Assembly: GCA_023974075.1 (NCBI GenBank)
Contig: JAMFTG010000563.1
Coordinates: forward strand, 28,434 to 92,433
Reading direction: 5' to 3'
Source: Chaenocephalus aceratus
Lineage: Eukaryota > Chordata > Actinopteri > Perciformes > Channichthyidae
Length of the DNA stretch: 64,000 nucleotides
Positions within the stretch are counted from its first letter, which is position 1. Each line of letters starts with the position of its first letter. The position numbers and the translations under genes were made by a program. The notes beneath the pieces were generated by a model. The model saw nothing but the letters and a program-made list of their open reading frames with translations. It did no database searches and was not told the origin of the DNA. This document shows, one piece after another, positions 1-11,309 of this stretch.

Positions 1-100
1 AAAAGTCATCAGAAAAATAAGTAGTGGAGTAAAGTACTGATACCAGAAAAATGTACTTAAGTACAGTAACAAAGTATTTGTACTCCACTACTACCTAGTA
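1..100. repeat. Fragment of dispersed fish repeat (ACTTGAGTAAAAGTA family)
   Basis: The stretch is rich in the words gtagtggagtaaagtact, gtacttaagtaca and gtactccactac. These recur in fuller copies near 10880-11200, 11853-12690, 28490-28945 and 34227-34745. This copy is degraded and is cut by the LINE that follows it. Confidence 0.6.
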
Positions 101-107
101 AACAAAT

Positions 108-1765
108 CTCTTCACTCAGGTATTTTTCCACAGGCCCTGAAAACTGCAGTCATTAAACCGCTCTTAAAAAAGAATAATCGAGATGCTTCAGTAATGAACA
201 ATTACAGGCCCATATCAAACCTCCCATTTCTAGGTAAAATCATTGAAAAAGTTGTTTTTCAACAGTTGAGTAATTTCTTGCATTTAAATGACTGTTTCGA
301 TGTGTTCCAGTCAGGCTTTCGTCCAAACCACAGCACTGAGACTGCTCTTGTAAAGGTCTTTAATGACATCCACTTAAACACAGACAGTGGCAGAACTTCA
401 GTGTTAGTATTATTAGATCTCAGTGCTGCGTTTGACACTGTTGACCACAGCATATTACTAGACCGACTGGAAAACTGGGTGGGACTTTCAAAAACAGTTC
501 TAAATTGGTTTAAATCCTACTTAAAGGACAGAAACAACTTTGTTTCTATAGGTAAATACACATCTGAGTTGACAAATATGACATGTGGGGTTCCTCAAGG
601 CTCCATCTTGGGGCCTCTTCTCTTTAACATCTACATGCTACCACTGGCTCAGATAATGAAGAACAACAAAATAAGTTACCATAGCTATGCAGATGACACA
701 CAAATGTACGTAACAATTTCACCAGGAGACTATGCTCCAATTCAAACACTGAGTAAGTGCATTGAACAAATCAATGACTGGATGTGTCAGAACTTTCTCC
801 AATTAAACAAAGATAAAACTGAGGTAATGGTTTTTGGAGCCAAGGCAGAACGTATAAAAGTTAGCTCTGAGCTTCAGTCTGCAATGTTCAAAACAACAGA
901 TAAAGCCAGAAATCTAGGTGTAGTCATGGACTCTGACCTGAGTTTCAACAGTCACATTAAAACAGTTACTAAATCAGCCTACTATCACCTAAAGAATATA
1001 TCTAGGATTAAAAGACTAATGTCACAGCAGGATCTGGAGAAACTTGTCCATGCTTTTATCTTCAGTAGACTGGACTACTGCAATGGTGTCTTCACAGGTC
1101 TCACTAAAAAATCTATTAGGAAGCTGCAGCTGATTCAGAACGCCGCTGCTCGAGTCCTCACTGACACTAAGAAAGTGGATCACATCACTCCAGTTCTGAA
1201 GTCTTTACACTGGCTTCCTGTGTGTCAAATAATAGATTTCAAAATACTGCTGCTGGTTTATAAAGCACTGAATGGTTTAGGCCCAAAATACATTTCTGAC
1301 CTCCTGCTAAATGATGAACCATCCAGATCTCTCAGGTCTTCAGGGACTGGTCAGCTTTCTGTCCCCAGAGTCAGAACTAAACATGGAGAAGCAGCGTTCA
1401 GTTATTATGCTCCAGATATCTGGAACAAGCTCCCAGAAACCTGCAGGTCCGCTGCAACTCTGACTACTTTTAAATCCAGGCTGAAGACTTTTCTTTTTGT
1501 CGCTGCTTTTAATTGAACTATTCATATCTTAAACTGCACTGTAACTTTTATCCATGTACTTTTTCTTGTAATGTTTAATTGAACTATTCATATTTTAGAC
1601 TGCACTGTAACTTTTATCCATGTATTTTTCCTTAATGTTTATTTTATTAGCTTTTCTTTTTTAATGCTTAATGTCTTTCATTTTTTTTTGTAAAGCACTT
1701 TGAATTGCCTTGCGTTGAAAAGTGCTATATAAATAAACTTGCCTTGCCTTGCCTTGCCTTACTTC
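108..1765 (+). mobile_element. 5'-truncated L2-like LINE, reverse transcriptase C-terminal part
   Basis: One open frame runs from about 119 to 1516 and encodes the central and C-terminal part of a non-LTR reverse transcriptase. Visible motifs are NYRPISNLP, the catalytic DLSAAFDTVDH (motif A), GVPQGSILGPLLF (motif B) and YADD (motif C). The endonuclease and the start of the RT are missing, as expected for a 5'-truncated copy. The 3' UTR ends with tgctatataaataaact followed by (CTTGC)n, a typical tail for fish L2-like elements. The frame has no stop over about 465 codons, which suggests a fairly young insertion. The element ends only about 45 bp before the first nr5a exon in view. The exact clade name (L2 or a relative) is from family knowledge. 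Confidence 0.9.
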
Positions 1766-1808
1766 CCACCAGGCCCTTCTTCTAGGATCCACTCCTTCTC
1801 TCCACCAG

Positions 1809-4800
1809 CTCCCAGCATGCCTCAGCTGGTGATGGAGTTCCTGCGCTGTGATCCAGATGAGCTCCAGCTGCAGAGTAAGATCTCTGCTCGGATCCTGCAG
1901 GAGGAGGAGAGCGGGACCGCAAACACCTTCAGCCTGATGTGTGTCATGGCCGACCAGACGCTGTTCTCCATCGTGGAGTGGGCTCGCACGTCCATCTTCT
2001 TCAAACAGCTGAAGGTAAGACATGTATCAAAGTCAACTTTATTGTCAATCTTTCAGTCTCTGGTACAGACAGACAGATCGAAATACTGTTTCCCACAATC
2101 CCGAACACAAAAACTAAAATATATAAAAATATGTATGCAAATTCCTTCTCATTCAATGGTTTTTGTTTATTTTGTATTTAGTTTTACTTTGTAGATTAAT
2201 ACTGAAGACATCAAAACTATGAAAGAACCAACACATTCTCACTCCCAACTCGTCACATATTGACGATCGCTCAGGGCCCCTTCACGTCACCCTATTACGC
2301 ACTGGGTACCCCTCGAGCGTCAGTTGTCAACGGGCAGGGCGTCCCATAGCAACGTGGTCTCACCAAAATACGTGAAATGAACACGACTCCTTAACACAGC
2401 ATTACGTGGTGGGGACATTTCTGCAACGTCCCGCAGTGAGCTTAATATTGTTTTCTACTCTTTAAAACGTTTTTAAAATCGACTTTATTATGGAGGTTAT
2501 TCCCTATCTTTATTCAAGAGCGTGTTCTTTCAATTTGAGAGCATAATTGATTTCACGTTCATATTTTGTATTTCTTAACCCTGTCCTTGCGCTTAGATTT
2601 GCTCAGCTTCTGCTCAAACTGTACGCTTGCACTCAGATATATTGCTGCTTACAGATTTCCTGTTTTCCAGTTTAAAACCTTCTCCTCGCACTCAGGCTGC
2701 TTCTGTGCGCTGCTGACTGCGCTTGTCAAATGTCCGCTCTCAGATTTCAGTGCGTAATACCTAGAGTCCGGTTCGGTGCCAGTTTATTTCAAACAAGCGG
2801 TTGTGGCACCCCTGATAAAGAAAACTAATCTGGACACTTCTGTCTTCTCAAATTACAGACCCATCTCGAAGCTTCCTTTTATTTCAAAAATATTGGAGAA
2901 AACCGTGCTCTTACAGCTGCAGTCTTTTATACATGCACACAATATCTTCCAATCCGGTTTTAAAGCGCTTCACAGTACTGAGTCTGCCCTTCTAAGAGTA
3001 TTCAATGACCTCCTGGTCACTCCAGACTCTGGTGACTCTGCCATCCTTATGCTCTTAGACCTCACAGCTGCCTTTCATACGATTGACCACTCCATCCTTA
3101 TCTCTCGTCTAGAGCAGTGTTACTCAAACTTTTTCATACCAAGGACCACCTAACCAATAAAAAAACACTCGCGGACCACCTAACTCCACAAATATCCAAA
3201 AACACTTCGTTTTTTACAAATCGCCTGAAATGGTACAAACAAGTGGCAACATGTGTGATGAAGGTGTTTATCTGGGCTATTTCATGAAATTAAAGGTGAA
3301 ACTTAAGCTTGTTTCATTGCGGAGATATTCCCGCGAGAGTGAGAAAAACTTAAATAAATGTATTTCTTTCAAATGTGACATTTTACCAATATACTCACGG
3401 ACCACTAGTGGTCCGCGGACCACACTTTGAGAAGCACTGGTCTAGAGCACTGAGTGGGTATCAGGGGCGCTGCCTTAGAGTGGTTCAGGTCCTATCTGTC
3501 CCAGAGATCTTTCTGTTAGGCTTGGTGACTTTACATCCTCTTCTGCCCCCTTATCCTGTGGAGTTCCCCAAGGTTCTATGTTGGGGCCTATTTTATTTTC
3601 CTTATACCTTCTCCCCCTTGGACTGATTTTTAGAAAATATGGCGTCTCCTACCACCTTTATGCGGACGACTCCCAATTATATCTACCCCTAAGAAAAAAC
3701 ACTAGCTCTCTGATGCCCCTGGTTGACTGTCTTAATGACATAAAGGCCTGGATGGCGCTAAACTTTTTGAAAATAAATGAGAGCAAAACAGAGGTAATTG
3801 TGTTTGGACCAAATGGTGATGTCCCTTCCATTGACCTGGGTTCCCTGCAACAGTATGCAAAACCCATGGTCACAAATCTGGGTGTCAAAATCGACAGTGC
3901 TTTTAAATTAGATAAACAGATTAGCTCTGTGGTTAAATCCAGTTTTTATCACCTGAGCCTCCCGTCCAAAATTAAACCGGTTTTATCCTTTTTAAACTTT
4001 GAGCGTGTAATTCATGCCTTTGTTTCAACTCGTTTAGATTATTGTAATGCACTTTATGCCGGCCTAAATAAGACTTCGCCGGCCCGCCTGCAGCTTGTAC
4101 AAAACGCTGCGGCGCGGCTGCTTACAGGAACCCGCAAGTTTGACCACATCACACCAGTTCTGGCTTCGCTCCACTGGCTTCCTGTCCATTTCAGAGTCCA
4201 TTTTAAGATATTATTGTTTGTTTTTAAATCTCTTAATGGGCTGGCCCCAGAGTACATCTCCGACCTCTTACAGGTGTACACCCCCTCAAGGGCTTTGAGG
4301 TCGGCTGATCAGCTGCTGCTTGTAGTCCCAAAAACAAAGAAAAAGACCAGGGGAGACCGAGCGTTCTCATCGGTAGCCCCCAGGCTCTGGAACGACCTGC
4401 CCCTCATGTTAAATTGTCGCCCACTCTTGAAGCTTTTAAGTCCCGCCTAAAGACCTACCTCTTTTCCCTCGCTTACCAGTCAGTCTGAGCTATGTCATAC
4501 CTATTTGTATGCTTTCACTGTCTGTCCATAGCCTTTATGTGCCTTGTATTTATTCTTATGTGTGCTTTTTTATCTATTCGTGTAATATTATATTTTATTA
4601 TAATGTTATGTTCATTGTGAAGCACTTTGGCAAACCCTCTGTTTTTAAACTGTGCTATATAAATAAAGTGGATTGGATTGGATATATGGAATTATCTAGT
4701 TAACAAAAAAATTCAGAATATGAAAAAAAACATTGAATGAATAAAGTTTGACTTCCTCTTTGGCCTCAGTGTTACATTATACCTGCATGACAGTTGTATA

Positions 4801-7800
4801 AGTTGGATGTAGCTCAGATAAGACGAGAGGATGTTGTTGATAAGGCGATTGTCTCCGTGCTCCCAGGTGGACGACCAGATGAAGCTGCTGCACAGCTGCT
4901 GGAGCGATCTGCTGCTGCTGGACACCGTCTGCAGGAACGTGCTGCAGGGCCGAGAGAACAGCCTGCTGCTGGTCACCGGACAGGAGGTCCTTCTGCCTCT
5001 CTTTCTGTATTATATCATTTATTAACAATGAAAAGACTTTCTAGTTCTAATGTTTTACGCTTATTATGATATTATATTTACGCAGATAGCATCCACATTG
5101 TTTGGAGGGGTGATACAATTCTCCCATTTACTTCAGACGGTCTTCTTGTATTCCTTCCTGCTTCCAAAACCCATTGCAAAGTTTCTGTTTTATAATATCT
5201 ATTATGACAACTCATTGTTAGGACTAGATACTAATCTTACTTTTATTTTACAGGTCTCATGTTTTATGGTAATAAAAACCTTAACAATGTCCAAAATCTT
5301 TTAAAAGGACCAGTATATTGGACAGAAAATAGCCACCGTGTAACTGCACATGCTCTGTGAACACTGCTGCTATTTTTTCTGCAATTATTTAAAGATATTT
5401 ATGCTGGGTTTTGTCAAAAAGAAAACGTGGACTGACATGAGATTTTGAGAGTGATTGTGTACATTTTAGGGATGCAAAACATAACCCTTACACACGTAAT
5501 CCCAGGAGGTTGGACCTGTGCATATGAAAGCTGTGCAATACAGAGGGATTCAGACTGTCCTCATGTCAGTTCGTGTCTCGTTGTTCAGGTGGAGCTCTCC
5601 TACCTTGCCTCCCATGCCGGTCTCACCCTGGCCAGTCTGGTCCAGAGAGGACAGGATCTGGTGGAGAAGCTGCTCATCCTGAAGGTGGACCGTCAAGAGT
5701 TCGCCTGCATCAAGTTCCTCGTCCTCTTCAACCCAGGTTGGTGACAACAGATTCAAAGGTATTTATGGGGTCTTTAGTCCATAATCTGGATCCAAGGGTT
5801 GTTTTTAAGTCTCTAAATTAATCACATGTTCATGAAAGGTGGGGTAGCTAAATTTGAGAAACCGGCTCGAGATCGCTAGAATTTGAAAATACACAACCGG
5901 AGAAAATCTGCCACTTCCTCACAGAGCCCCTCCTCCAACACACACGAGCGCACATGACCAATGAGGGCACGAGATAAGTTTGTGCCCCGATGGAAGGTTG
6001 ACAGGCAGGTAGGCCATCCAATCCGTTTAGCCGATATTCATTGCTATATTCATTGCTATCGGGATGTTAAGAGCATTCCATGGAATATAACAAAAAGTGT
6101 ATCTCGAGCCGGTTTCTGAAACTTACCTACCCCACCTTTAAGGGTCTAAAATGTATTATCACTTTTGAAACGCCAAGGGTGCAAGTACATTTGCTTCTTG
6201 CACAATTGATTTACTTATTTTAACAACGAAAAGCTTCTCTGTAATAACTCAAGTGTTCTTTATGTGATTTCAGGTAAACTTACTAAGTATAAGACCTACG
6301 TTTTATTTTAACATGATTTTACTTTACTTGAGTATTTCCTTTTTATGCTGCTGTGTACTTCTACTCCACTTAATTTTACAGGCAATATTGTACTCTTTAG
6401 TCCACTCAAACACAGGATATGCTTATATTATATAATGCTGCTTATCATGTATTATACCAAAGTCTCTAATAAATAAATAAAAACGAAATCTGTCTTAAAG
6501 GGGACCTATCAGGCAAAATGCACTTGTTGATGTCTTGTATACATAACTATGTGTCCCCGGTGTGTCGGGGAACTCACGCAGCGTCAGAAAATAAAACCCT
6601 CTCTCTTTTCCTCCGTACCCAAATCTCTAAAAACGGGGAACAACGGAGCTGATCCAGATTTGCGTCCGATATGACGTAACATCTGAAATGTGGACCCACG
6701 GGCAATCAGAAACGTTGCTATCAGAAACAATGCCCGACTGTTTTGGACGTAATATGGTCGGTGTTTACATTAGCATCGCTAACACTCAGAGCTAACCTGT
6801 GCTGGAGAGCATGTGTGTGAAGAAGCAGGAAGTAGAAAGGAACTCACCTTGTGGTCTAACCAGCAAGAGAGAAAGCCTTTGAGCTCCAGACTGTTTCAGA
6901 TCCTTGATAATCCATGATATGGCGTTTCATCACCGCAGCATTTAGTTTAGACGGTAGCTGCCGGGTCCCGCATGAGCTCAGACCCCTCCTCTTTAAAGCT
7001 TTATCCCCAAATCATCACTTTAGAAACAGGAAGTGAAATAAAGGGATATGAGGCATGGCTAGAATGATGATCTGTTTGGTATTTTGAGCAAAACACTTCA
7101 TAGACATGTTTTTAATGTATTTTTAATATCTGAGACCTAGATAGGTGATAGGTGACCTTTAAAATCCACAAACTTCAAGATTTAAATGTTTTTACCTGTA
7201 TTTGTAAACTATTAAAAGAAGAAAATCATTTAATATTCCACAATAACATAATACTTTCAAAACAGCCATGCTGCATAAAGGGTACTTTTACTTTTGATAT
7301 TTACATTTAGCTGGAAAAACTTCTACTTAATTAAAATGTTGAATTCAGGGACTTTCACGTGAAGTATTTTCAGAACTAAGTATTTCTACTTTTACTGAAG
7401 TAAAGGATCTTCTGCCACCCGTTATATAGTCCTCCACTCCATGTTACTGTACATTTGTATTTCCACATGTACATTTTCCACATGTACATTTTCCACATGT
7501 ACATTTTCCACATGTACATTTCAGAAATATTTTGGATTGTTTATTTCGAGTGTTTTAATTTCTCGTATACATTGCCTTGTCTTTTTATGCTGCTGCCGCC
7601 GCAACGCAAAGACTTCCCAAATTGGGATCAACAAAGTACTTCTTATCTTATCTTTATCTTATGATCCTAACATGTTTGACGGCTTTTCGTTCATTCATTG
7701 CTCATTCTTCCTCTGTTGCCGGGCAGATGTGAAACAGCTGGAGGACCCTCAGTTTGTTGAGAGTGTGCACGAGCAGGCTGAATCCTCCCTGCTGGAGTAC

Positions 7801-7977
7801 ACACTGAGCACCTCCTCTCACCTGATTGGCCGCTTCGCTCACCTGCTGCTCTGTCTGTCTGAGATCCGCTCGCTCAGCACCCTGGCCGAAGACTACCTGT
7901 ACTGCAAACACCTGAGTGGGGGGGCCTGCAACAACCTGCTCATCGAGATGCTGCACGCCAAGCGCAGCTGTGCATGA
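1809..7977 (+). CDS. nr5a1-like: NR5A-family nuclear receptor (SF-1/FTZ-F1 type), ligand-binding domain exons (3' part of gene)
   Basis: NR5A receptors bind DNA as monomers and drive steroidogenic and gonadal or liver genes in the nucleus. Four exons are visible: about 1809-2014, 4867-4986, 5589-5736 and 7727-7977 (stop TGA 7975-7977). Codon phases match across every junction. Exon 1 holds the LBD helix 3 signature [14 protein letters not shown]; exon 2 has [12 protein letters not shown]; exon 4 ends with the AF-2 helix LLIEML. The zinc-finger and hinge exons lie to the left. The 5' border of the first exon is unsure: acceptors giving starts at 1773, 1786 or 1809 are possible, and a LINE lies directly upstream. 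The donor after 4986 (GAG|gtcctt) is weak. Adjacent psmb7 supports the nr5a1 locus, but a teleost-specific NR5A paralogue (nr5a5) is possible because the sequence diverges from typical SF-1. Confidence 0.92.
2015..2775. other. nr5a intron, left part, no recognised gene
   Basis: Intron sequence. A CpG-rich block at about 2230-2440 (cgtcacatattgacgat, gggtacccctcgagcgtc) resembles a decayed dispersed repeat, but I cannot name it. No coding exon is seen. Confidence 0.5.
2776..4685 (+). mobile_element. Second L2-like LINE, degraded, split by a hAT insertion
   Basis: RT fragments at 2776-3110 ([21 protein letters not shown]) and 3578-4450 ([22 protein letters not shown]) belong to one element of the same clade as the LINE at 108-1765. 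The reading frame carries stops and shifts and is interrupted at 3115-3439. The 3' end is tgctatataaataaag followed by (TGGAT)n at about 4655-4685. It sits in the nr5a intron in gene orientation. Confidence 0.85.
3115..3439. mobile_element. hAT-type non-autonomous transposon nested in the LINE
   Basis: The element starts CAGTGTTACTCAAAC and ends GAGAAGCACTG, so CAGTG/CACTG termini frame imperfect inverted repeats. Exact 8-bp target duplications GTCTAGAG lie at 3107-3114 and 3440-3447. There is no transposase frame. Eight-bp duplications and these termini are hAT hallmarks. Confidence 0.88.
4987..5588. other. nr5a intron between LBD exons, nothing recognised
   Basis: AT-rich unique sequence without repeats that I recognise. 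It ends in a normal acceptor (ttgttcag) at 5588. Confidence 0.6.
5836..6142. mobile_element. MITE with ggtggggta termini, copy 1
   Basis: A block of about 305 bp starts aaaggtggggtagctaa and ends acctaccccacctttaa; inner repeats (gccggtttc, ctcgag) also mirror each other. A second copy in the opposite orientation is at 49288-49624, sharing the middle (ccgatggaaggttgacagg and its complement). No coding capacity. Confidence 0.8.
6495..7162. mobile_element. TTAA-flanked non-autonomous element, copy A
   Basis: TTAA at 6495-6498 and 7159-7162 brackets inverted ends (aaaggggacctatca and tgataggtgaccttt). The core (cgtccgatatgacgtaaca, catgatatggcgtttcatc) recurs in reverse orientation at 46652-47347 and in part at 22814-23371 and 57905-58475. 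TTAA duplication is typical of piggyBac-mobilised elements; no transposase is present. Confidence 0.82.
7250..7440. repeat. Fragment of ACTTGAGTAAAAGTA-family repeat
   Basis: Words such as gggtacttttacttttgat, gaagtatttt and tttctacttttactgaagt match the dispersed family found repeatedly in this window. A smaller fragment also lies at about 6290-6420. Confidence 0.55.
7463..7522 (+). repeat. Short 15-bp tandem repeat
   Basis: About four copies of ttccacatgtacatt in the last nr5a intron. They translate to a meaningless repeated MYIFH peptide. Confidence 0.85.
7560..7675 (+). repeat. LINE/SINE 3' tail with (TTATC)n
   Basis: The string cccaaattgggatcaacaaag followed by cttatcttatc closely matches 35690-35765, a common fish retroposon tail. 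It ends about 50 bp before the last nr5a exon. Confidence 0.7.
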
Positions 7978-8048
7978 GTCCGAATCAGAATCCCTTTATT
8001 CGTCCCACTGAGGATTTGTTACAGCGACGAGCCAAATACAGCCTAATG

Positions 8049-8807
8049 TTAAAGGTCCCCTATCGTCCTGTTCTTCATCAATATATTACAGGTCTCAGAT
8101 ATATACAGAGCCTGTCTCTGATTGGCTGAAACACCAAACAGATCATTGCAGCATTACCCATAATCCCCTCTGTTTCAGCCCTGTTTCCAAAGTGCTGATT
8201 CTCTGTCTGTTACTTTAGATGAAAATAAGGAGCCCCTCCCCACACCCCTCTGAGAGACATTTGGTTACAAAGAACTCAATGGAGCTCTAGAAGAGATGCA
8301 GGTGATAAGGGGGGGGGGGGGTTACCTTGTTGCTGATTGGCTAATGGCTACACAAGACAACACATCGTTATGACATCATAAAGTGGCCAAAATCTGATCA
8401 GTTCAATTTCAGACAGGTTTTTATAGAAATGGATCAAAAAGAGAGAAAATCTTTGTTCCTGAAACTTTCAGAGTCTCTTTCCACAGAGGGGACACATGTT
8501 GATGTAGAAGAGACATGAAGAAGAGGGGACACATGTTGATGTAGAAGAGACATGAAGAAGAGGGGACACATGTTGATGTAGAAGAGACATGAAGAAGAGG
8601 GGACACATGTTGATGAAGAAGAGACATGAAGAAGAGGGGACACATGTTGATGTAGAAGAGACATGAAGAAGAGGGGACACATGTTGATGTAGAAGAGACA
8701 TGAAGAAGAGGGGACACATGTTGATGTAGAAGAGACATGAAGAAGAGGGGACACATGTTGATGTAGAAGAGACATGAAGTGGATTTTGCATAATAGGGGA
8801 CCTTTAA
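8049..8807. mobile_element. TTAA-flanked element, copy B, carrying a 37-bp minisatellite
   Basis: TTAA at 8049-8052 and 8804-8807 frames ends aaaggtcccctat and ataggggaccttt. The left half shares ccaaacagatcatt and caaagtgctgatt with copy D. Positions 8330-8490 are nearly identical to 59545-59712, including ctttgttcctgaaactttc. About 8 units of a 37-bp tandem repeat occupy 8485-8782. It lies directly downstream of the nr5a stop, so it may be transcribed in its 3' UTR. Confidence 0.85.
8485..8782. repeat. 37-bp minisatellite, about 8 units, locus 1
   Basis: The unit contains gaggggacacatgttgatg and tagaagagacatgaagaa. Units are almost identical; one has gatgaag for gatgtag. On the minus strand the three reading frames join into one stop-free 37-residue cycle because 37 is not a multiple of 3, which explains overlapping pseudo-ORFs here. 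Confidence 0.95.
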
Positions 8808-9197
8808 TATTAACTAAGAAGCACGCATAACATTTTTATATTAAAGATAAAACATTTGAAAGAAAAATTACACAATTTACAAAATACACATCCTGTAACA
8901 GATGTCTCTTTAGCAGCCAGGGATATATTGCAAAGTTATTAACGGCACATATGTTATTATTGCACATGCACATCATTGGTGAAGTCTCAAAGCTCTGTCT
9001 GCACACGGAGGCAGTTTACTGAGATTATTTCAAATACAAGGATATGATTTTGATACTATAATGATGCAATAAAACAATATTGTAAATGAGACTTGTATTC
9101 AAATAAACTACAAAGGAACTTAAAAGTGAGTGTGGTCTTTCCTTCATTTCCAGATCACCATGAAAGGTTTCTTGGTGAGAGTTAAGGCACTGCTTGT

Positions 9198-9305
9198 TTA
9201 GTGCAGATCCATATTCAAACCAAGTGAAGCGGAAAATAACATGTAGCAGCCAAAGAAGGAAGATGATAGCATCAAAAGAACTGGTCTCCAGCCATGGCCG
9301 TACTT
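9198..9305 (-). CDS. Candidate terminal exon of an unknown membrane protein
   Basis: On the minus strand a good acceptor (cacaccttttgcag) precedes a 36-codon frame beginning KYGHGWRPVLLMLSSS, with a hydrophobic run of about 20 residues, and ending NMDLH and TAA. I do not recognise the family. A second acceptor-plus-frame ending VDEIR and TAG lies upstream at about 10440-10519, and its relation to this one is unclear. No further exon was found before psmb7. It could be a real minus-strand gene converging on nr5a, a relic, or chance. Confidence 0.22.
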   Translation of the reverse strand, partial: KYGHGWRPVLLMLSSSFFGCYMLFSASLGLNMDLH

Positions 9306-9362
9306 CTGCAAAAGGTGTGAGAATAAATTAGGATGTAGTTATGGAAAGTGTTTGAGGTGTGT

Positions 9363-9905
9363 GATTTTACGTGTTATAGTCACGAAATTAATTTAATCTA
9401 TTGATTCGTGTTCACCGACACGATTTTCGAAAGCAATGTATTTCTATTGGTCGTGTGTTCCGTGCCGCCGGCGCCACGTCTTTTTGTCCGGTCGGGTCTT
9501 GGAAGACCGGAAGCTGTGTGGTTCATAAAAACATTTTCTTACTCAATATCTAAACCCTATCCCTTTTCATTTAAATTATATAATGTCGGAGTTTTGTTGC
9601 CGTCCGCGAGGAAAAGAAACGGCTCAGAGCCTCAGAATACTGAAATCTTTATTTTTTGTCATCTTTTTTCCTTCTAATTTGTTGTTATTTGGTGCAGGCA
9701 CAAAACATACTATCAACAGAAATACATTGCTTCTAAAATCGTTCTTTGTCAGAATACTGAAATCTGTATTTTTTTATCTGTTTTTCCTTCTAATTTGTTG
9801 TTATTTACATTGCTTTTAAAATCGTTCTGTGTGACACGAAAAAAATGGCGAAATCGTGTTGATAGATTAATTTTGTGACTATAACTCGAAATGCCGTGAG
9901 ACTGA
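9363..9905. mobile_element. Terminal-inverted-repeat element (cacgaaat family), short form
   Basis: The left end gtgttatagtcacgaaatt mirrors the right end ttttgtgactataactcg, followed by aaatgccgtgagactg. The interior (ggtcgggtcttggaagacc, ttgccgtccgcgaggaaaag) is shared with the 2.4-kb fold-back at 38207-40590. No transposase. Confidence 0.8.
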
Positions 9906-10870
9906 ATTATCTCAACATGGATCTCTGGTCTATGTGCGGAAATTGATTAGATAAATCCGGATGGTTCCACAAGGGAGGAAAATGTAGTTTAAAAAATATT
10001 TAAAACAAGGCAACATTACCATTCATTTGTATAAAGTTGCGTTTCTGACCCCCACTGATGGTGAATATAAAGATACTAATTCCGGCTTTAAACATTAATG
10101 AAACAGTGCCATCTGTTTTGCCTAACGCTTCATTGTAATAGGATGCTTGTATTGATTAGTAGCTAGTTCCTACCGAAGGGGTTCTGGTGGGTAAAGTGAA
10201 GGTTGCAGAGGTGCTGAGGTGGACAGACGCAGCAGGAAAACGTTAGTCATGATTTCACATCCCCAACATAAGGTATCGGAACATGAAGGAAGTGTACGAC
10301 GAGGTTCAGGTCAGAGCCCATTACACCTGTTATCAGTCTCTGAGATCCACCGATTACACCTTCATCCACCTGTTTCTCCCACTCTGCTTTAATACAAAGC
10401 TTAATCAACATAATGTTCCCATCTTGTTTTGGAGGCGCACTATCTGATCTCGTCCACCTGACTGGAGCCCATTTCCTTTCCGACCTTGACATCCAGCTGG
10501 CATCGGGTTGGCACCTGTCCTGTTGGTGAACAAAACACAGAAGCATGATTAAAAACACAGACCAGGCCGTGTGTATGGGGTTCTGGAAAACTCCTGTTTA
10601 CCAGCACAGTTAGGTTGTTACAGAACGTGTAAAACACAAAAACTGCTAATATTTGTTTCTCACTTTGTTGATGTATTCATTAAGTTAACCTGTTGAAAAA
10701 TATTTGTGTGTAGATTATCATTAGTTATTATTTTCTCAATTTTGTGAATGAAAAATTATTATAATATATATATTGTAATTATCTTTCATTCACAATATGT
10801 ATATATATATATATATATATACACCACTGTCATACAAAGTTACATACATGCTATGATTAGAATGTTTATG
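9906..10870. other. Intergenic between nr5a and psmb7, mostly unassigned
   Basis: No gene is recognised. A minus-strand open frame of 103 codons (10247-10558) has no family match that I know. A small hairpin at 10741-10798 pairs ttgtgaatgaaa with its complement around an AT-rich centre, followed by a (TA)n run at 10798-10821. Confidence 0.5.
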
Positions 10871-10879
10871 ATAACAGTA

Positions 10880-11200
10880 CCCAGAGGTGTAAAGTAACTA
10901 GTACATTTTCTCAAGTAGCCTACTGTACTTACAGTAAGTACACTTTTGAGGTACTTGTACTTTACTTGAGTATTTCAATGTAATGCTACTTTGTACTGCT
11001 ACACTCTGGTACTTCTACTTTTACTCAAGTACAGGATCTGAGTACTTCAACTTTTACTTACAATTACACGATTTACCTCTGAACTGTAGTGGAGTAGAAG
11101 TACACAGTAGCATAACATGGGAATACTCCAGTACAGTACAAGTATCTCAAAATTGTACGTAAGTAAAGTACTTGAGTACATGTACTTAATTACTTTCTTC
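10880..11200. repeat. ACTTGAGTAAAAGTA-family repeat upstream of psmb7
   Basis: It includes ggtgtaaagtaactagtac, tactttacttgagtattt, ctggtacttctacttttact and the opposite-strand phrase tagtggagtagaagtacac. It lies 110-500 bp upstream of the psmb7 exon 1 region. Confidence 0.75.
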
Positions 11201-11309
11201 CTCTGATGAAAGGACACTGGTCCAGACAAAATATATATTCTACAATAACGATGGTCGGTCGCAGTACAAAGCTGGCTCCAGAGGGAGGCTGCGAAGCAAA
11301 GTCACATAC

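Noticed and set aside
7441..7726. Upstream extension of the last nr5a exon as one 178-aa frame
   Set aside because: The frame runs through a 15-bp tandem repeat and a retroposon tail; the acceptor at 7726 restores the family exon border.
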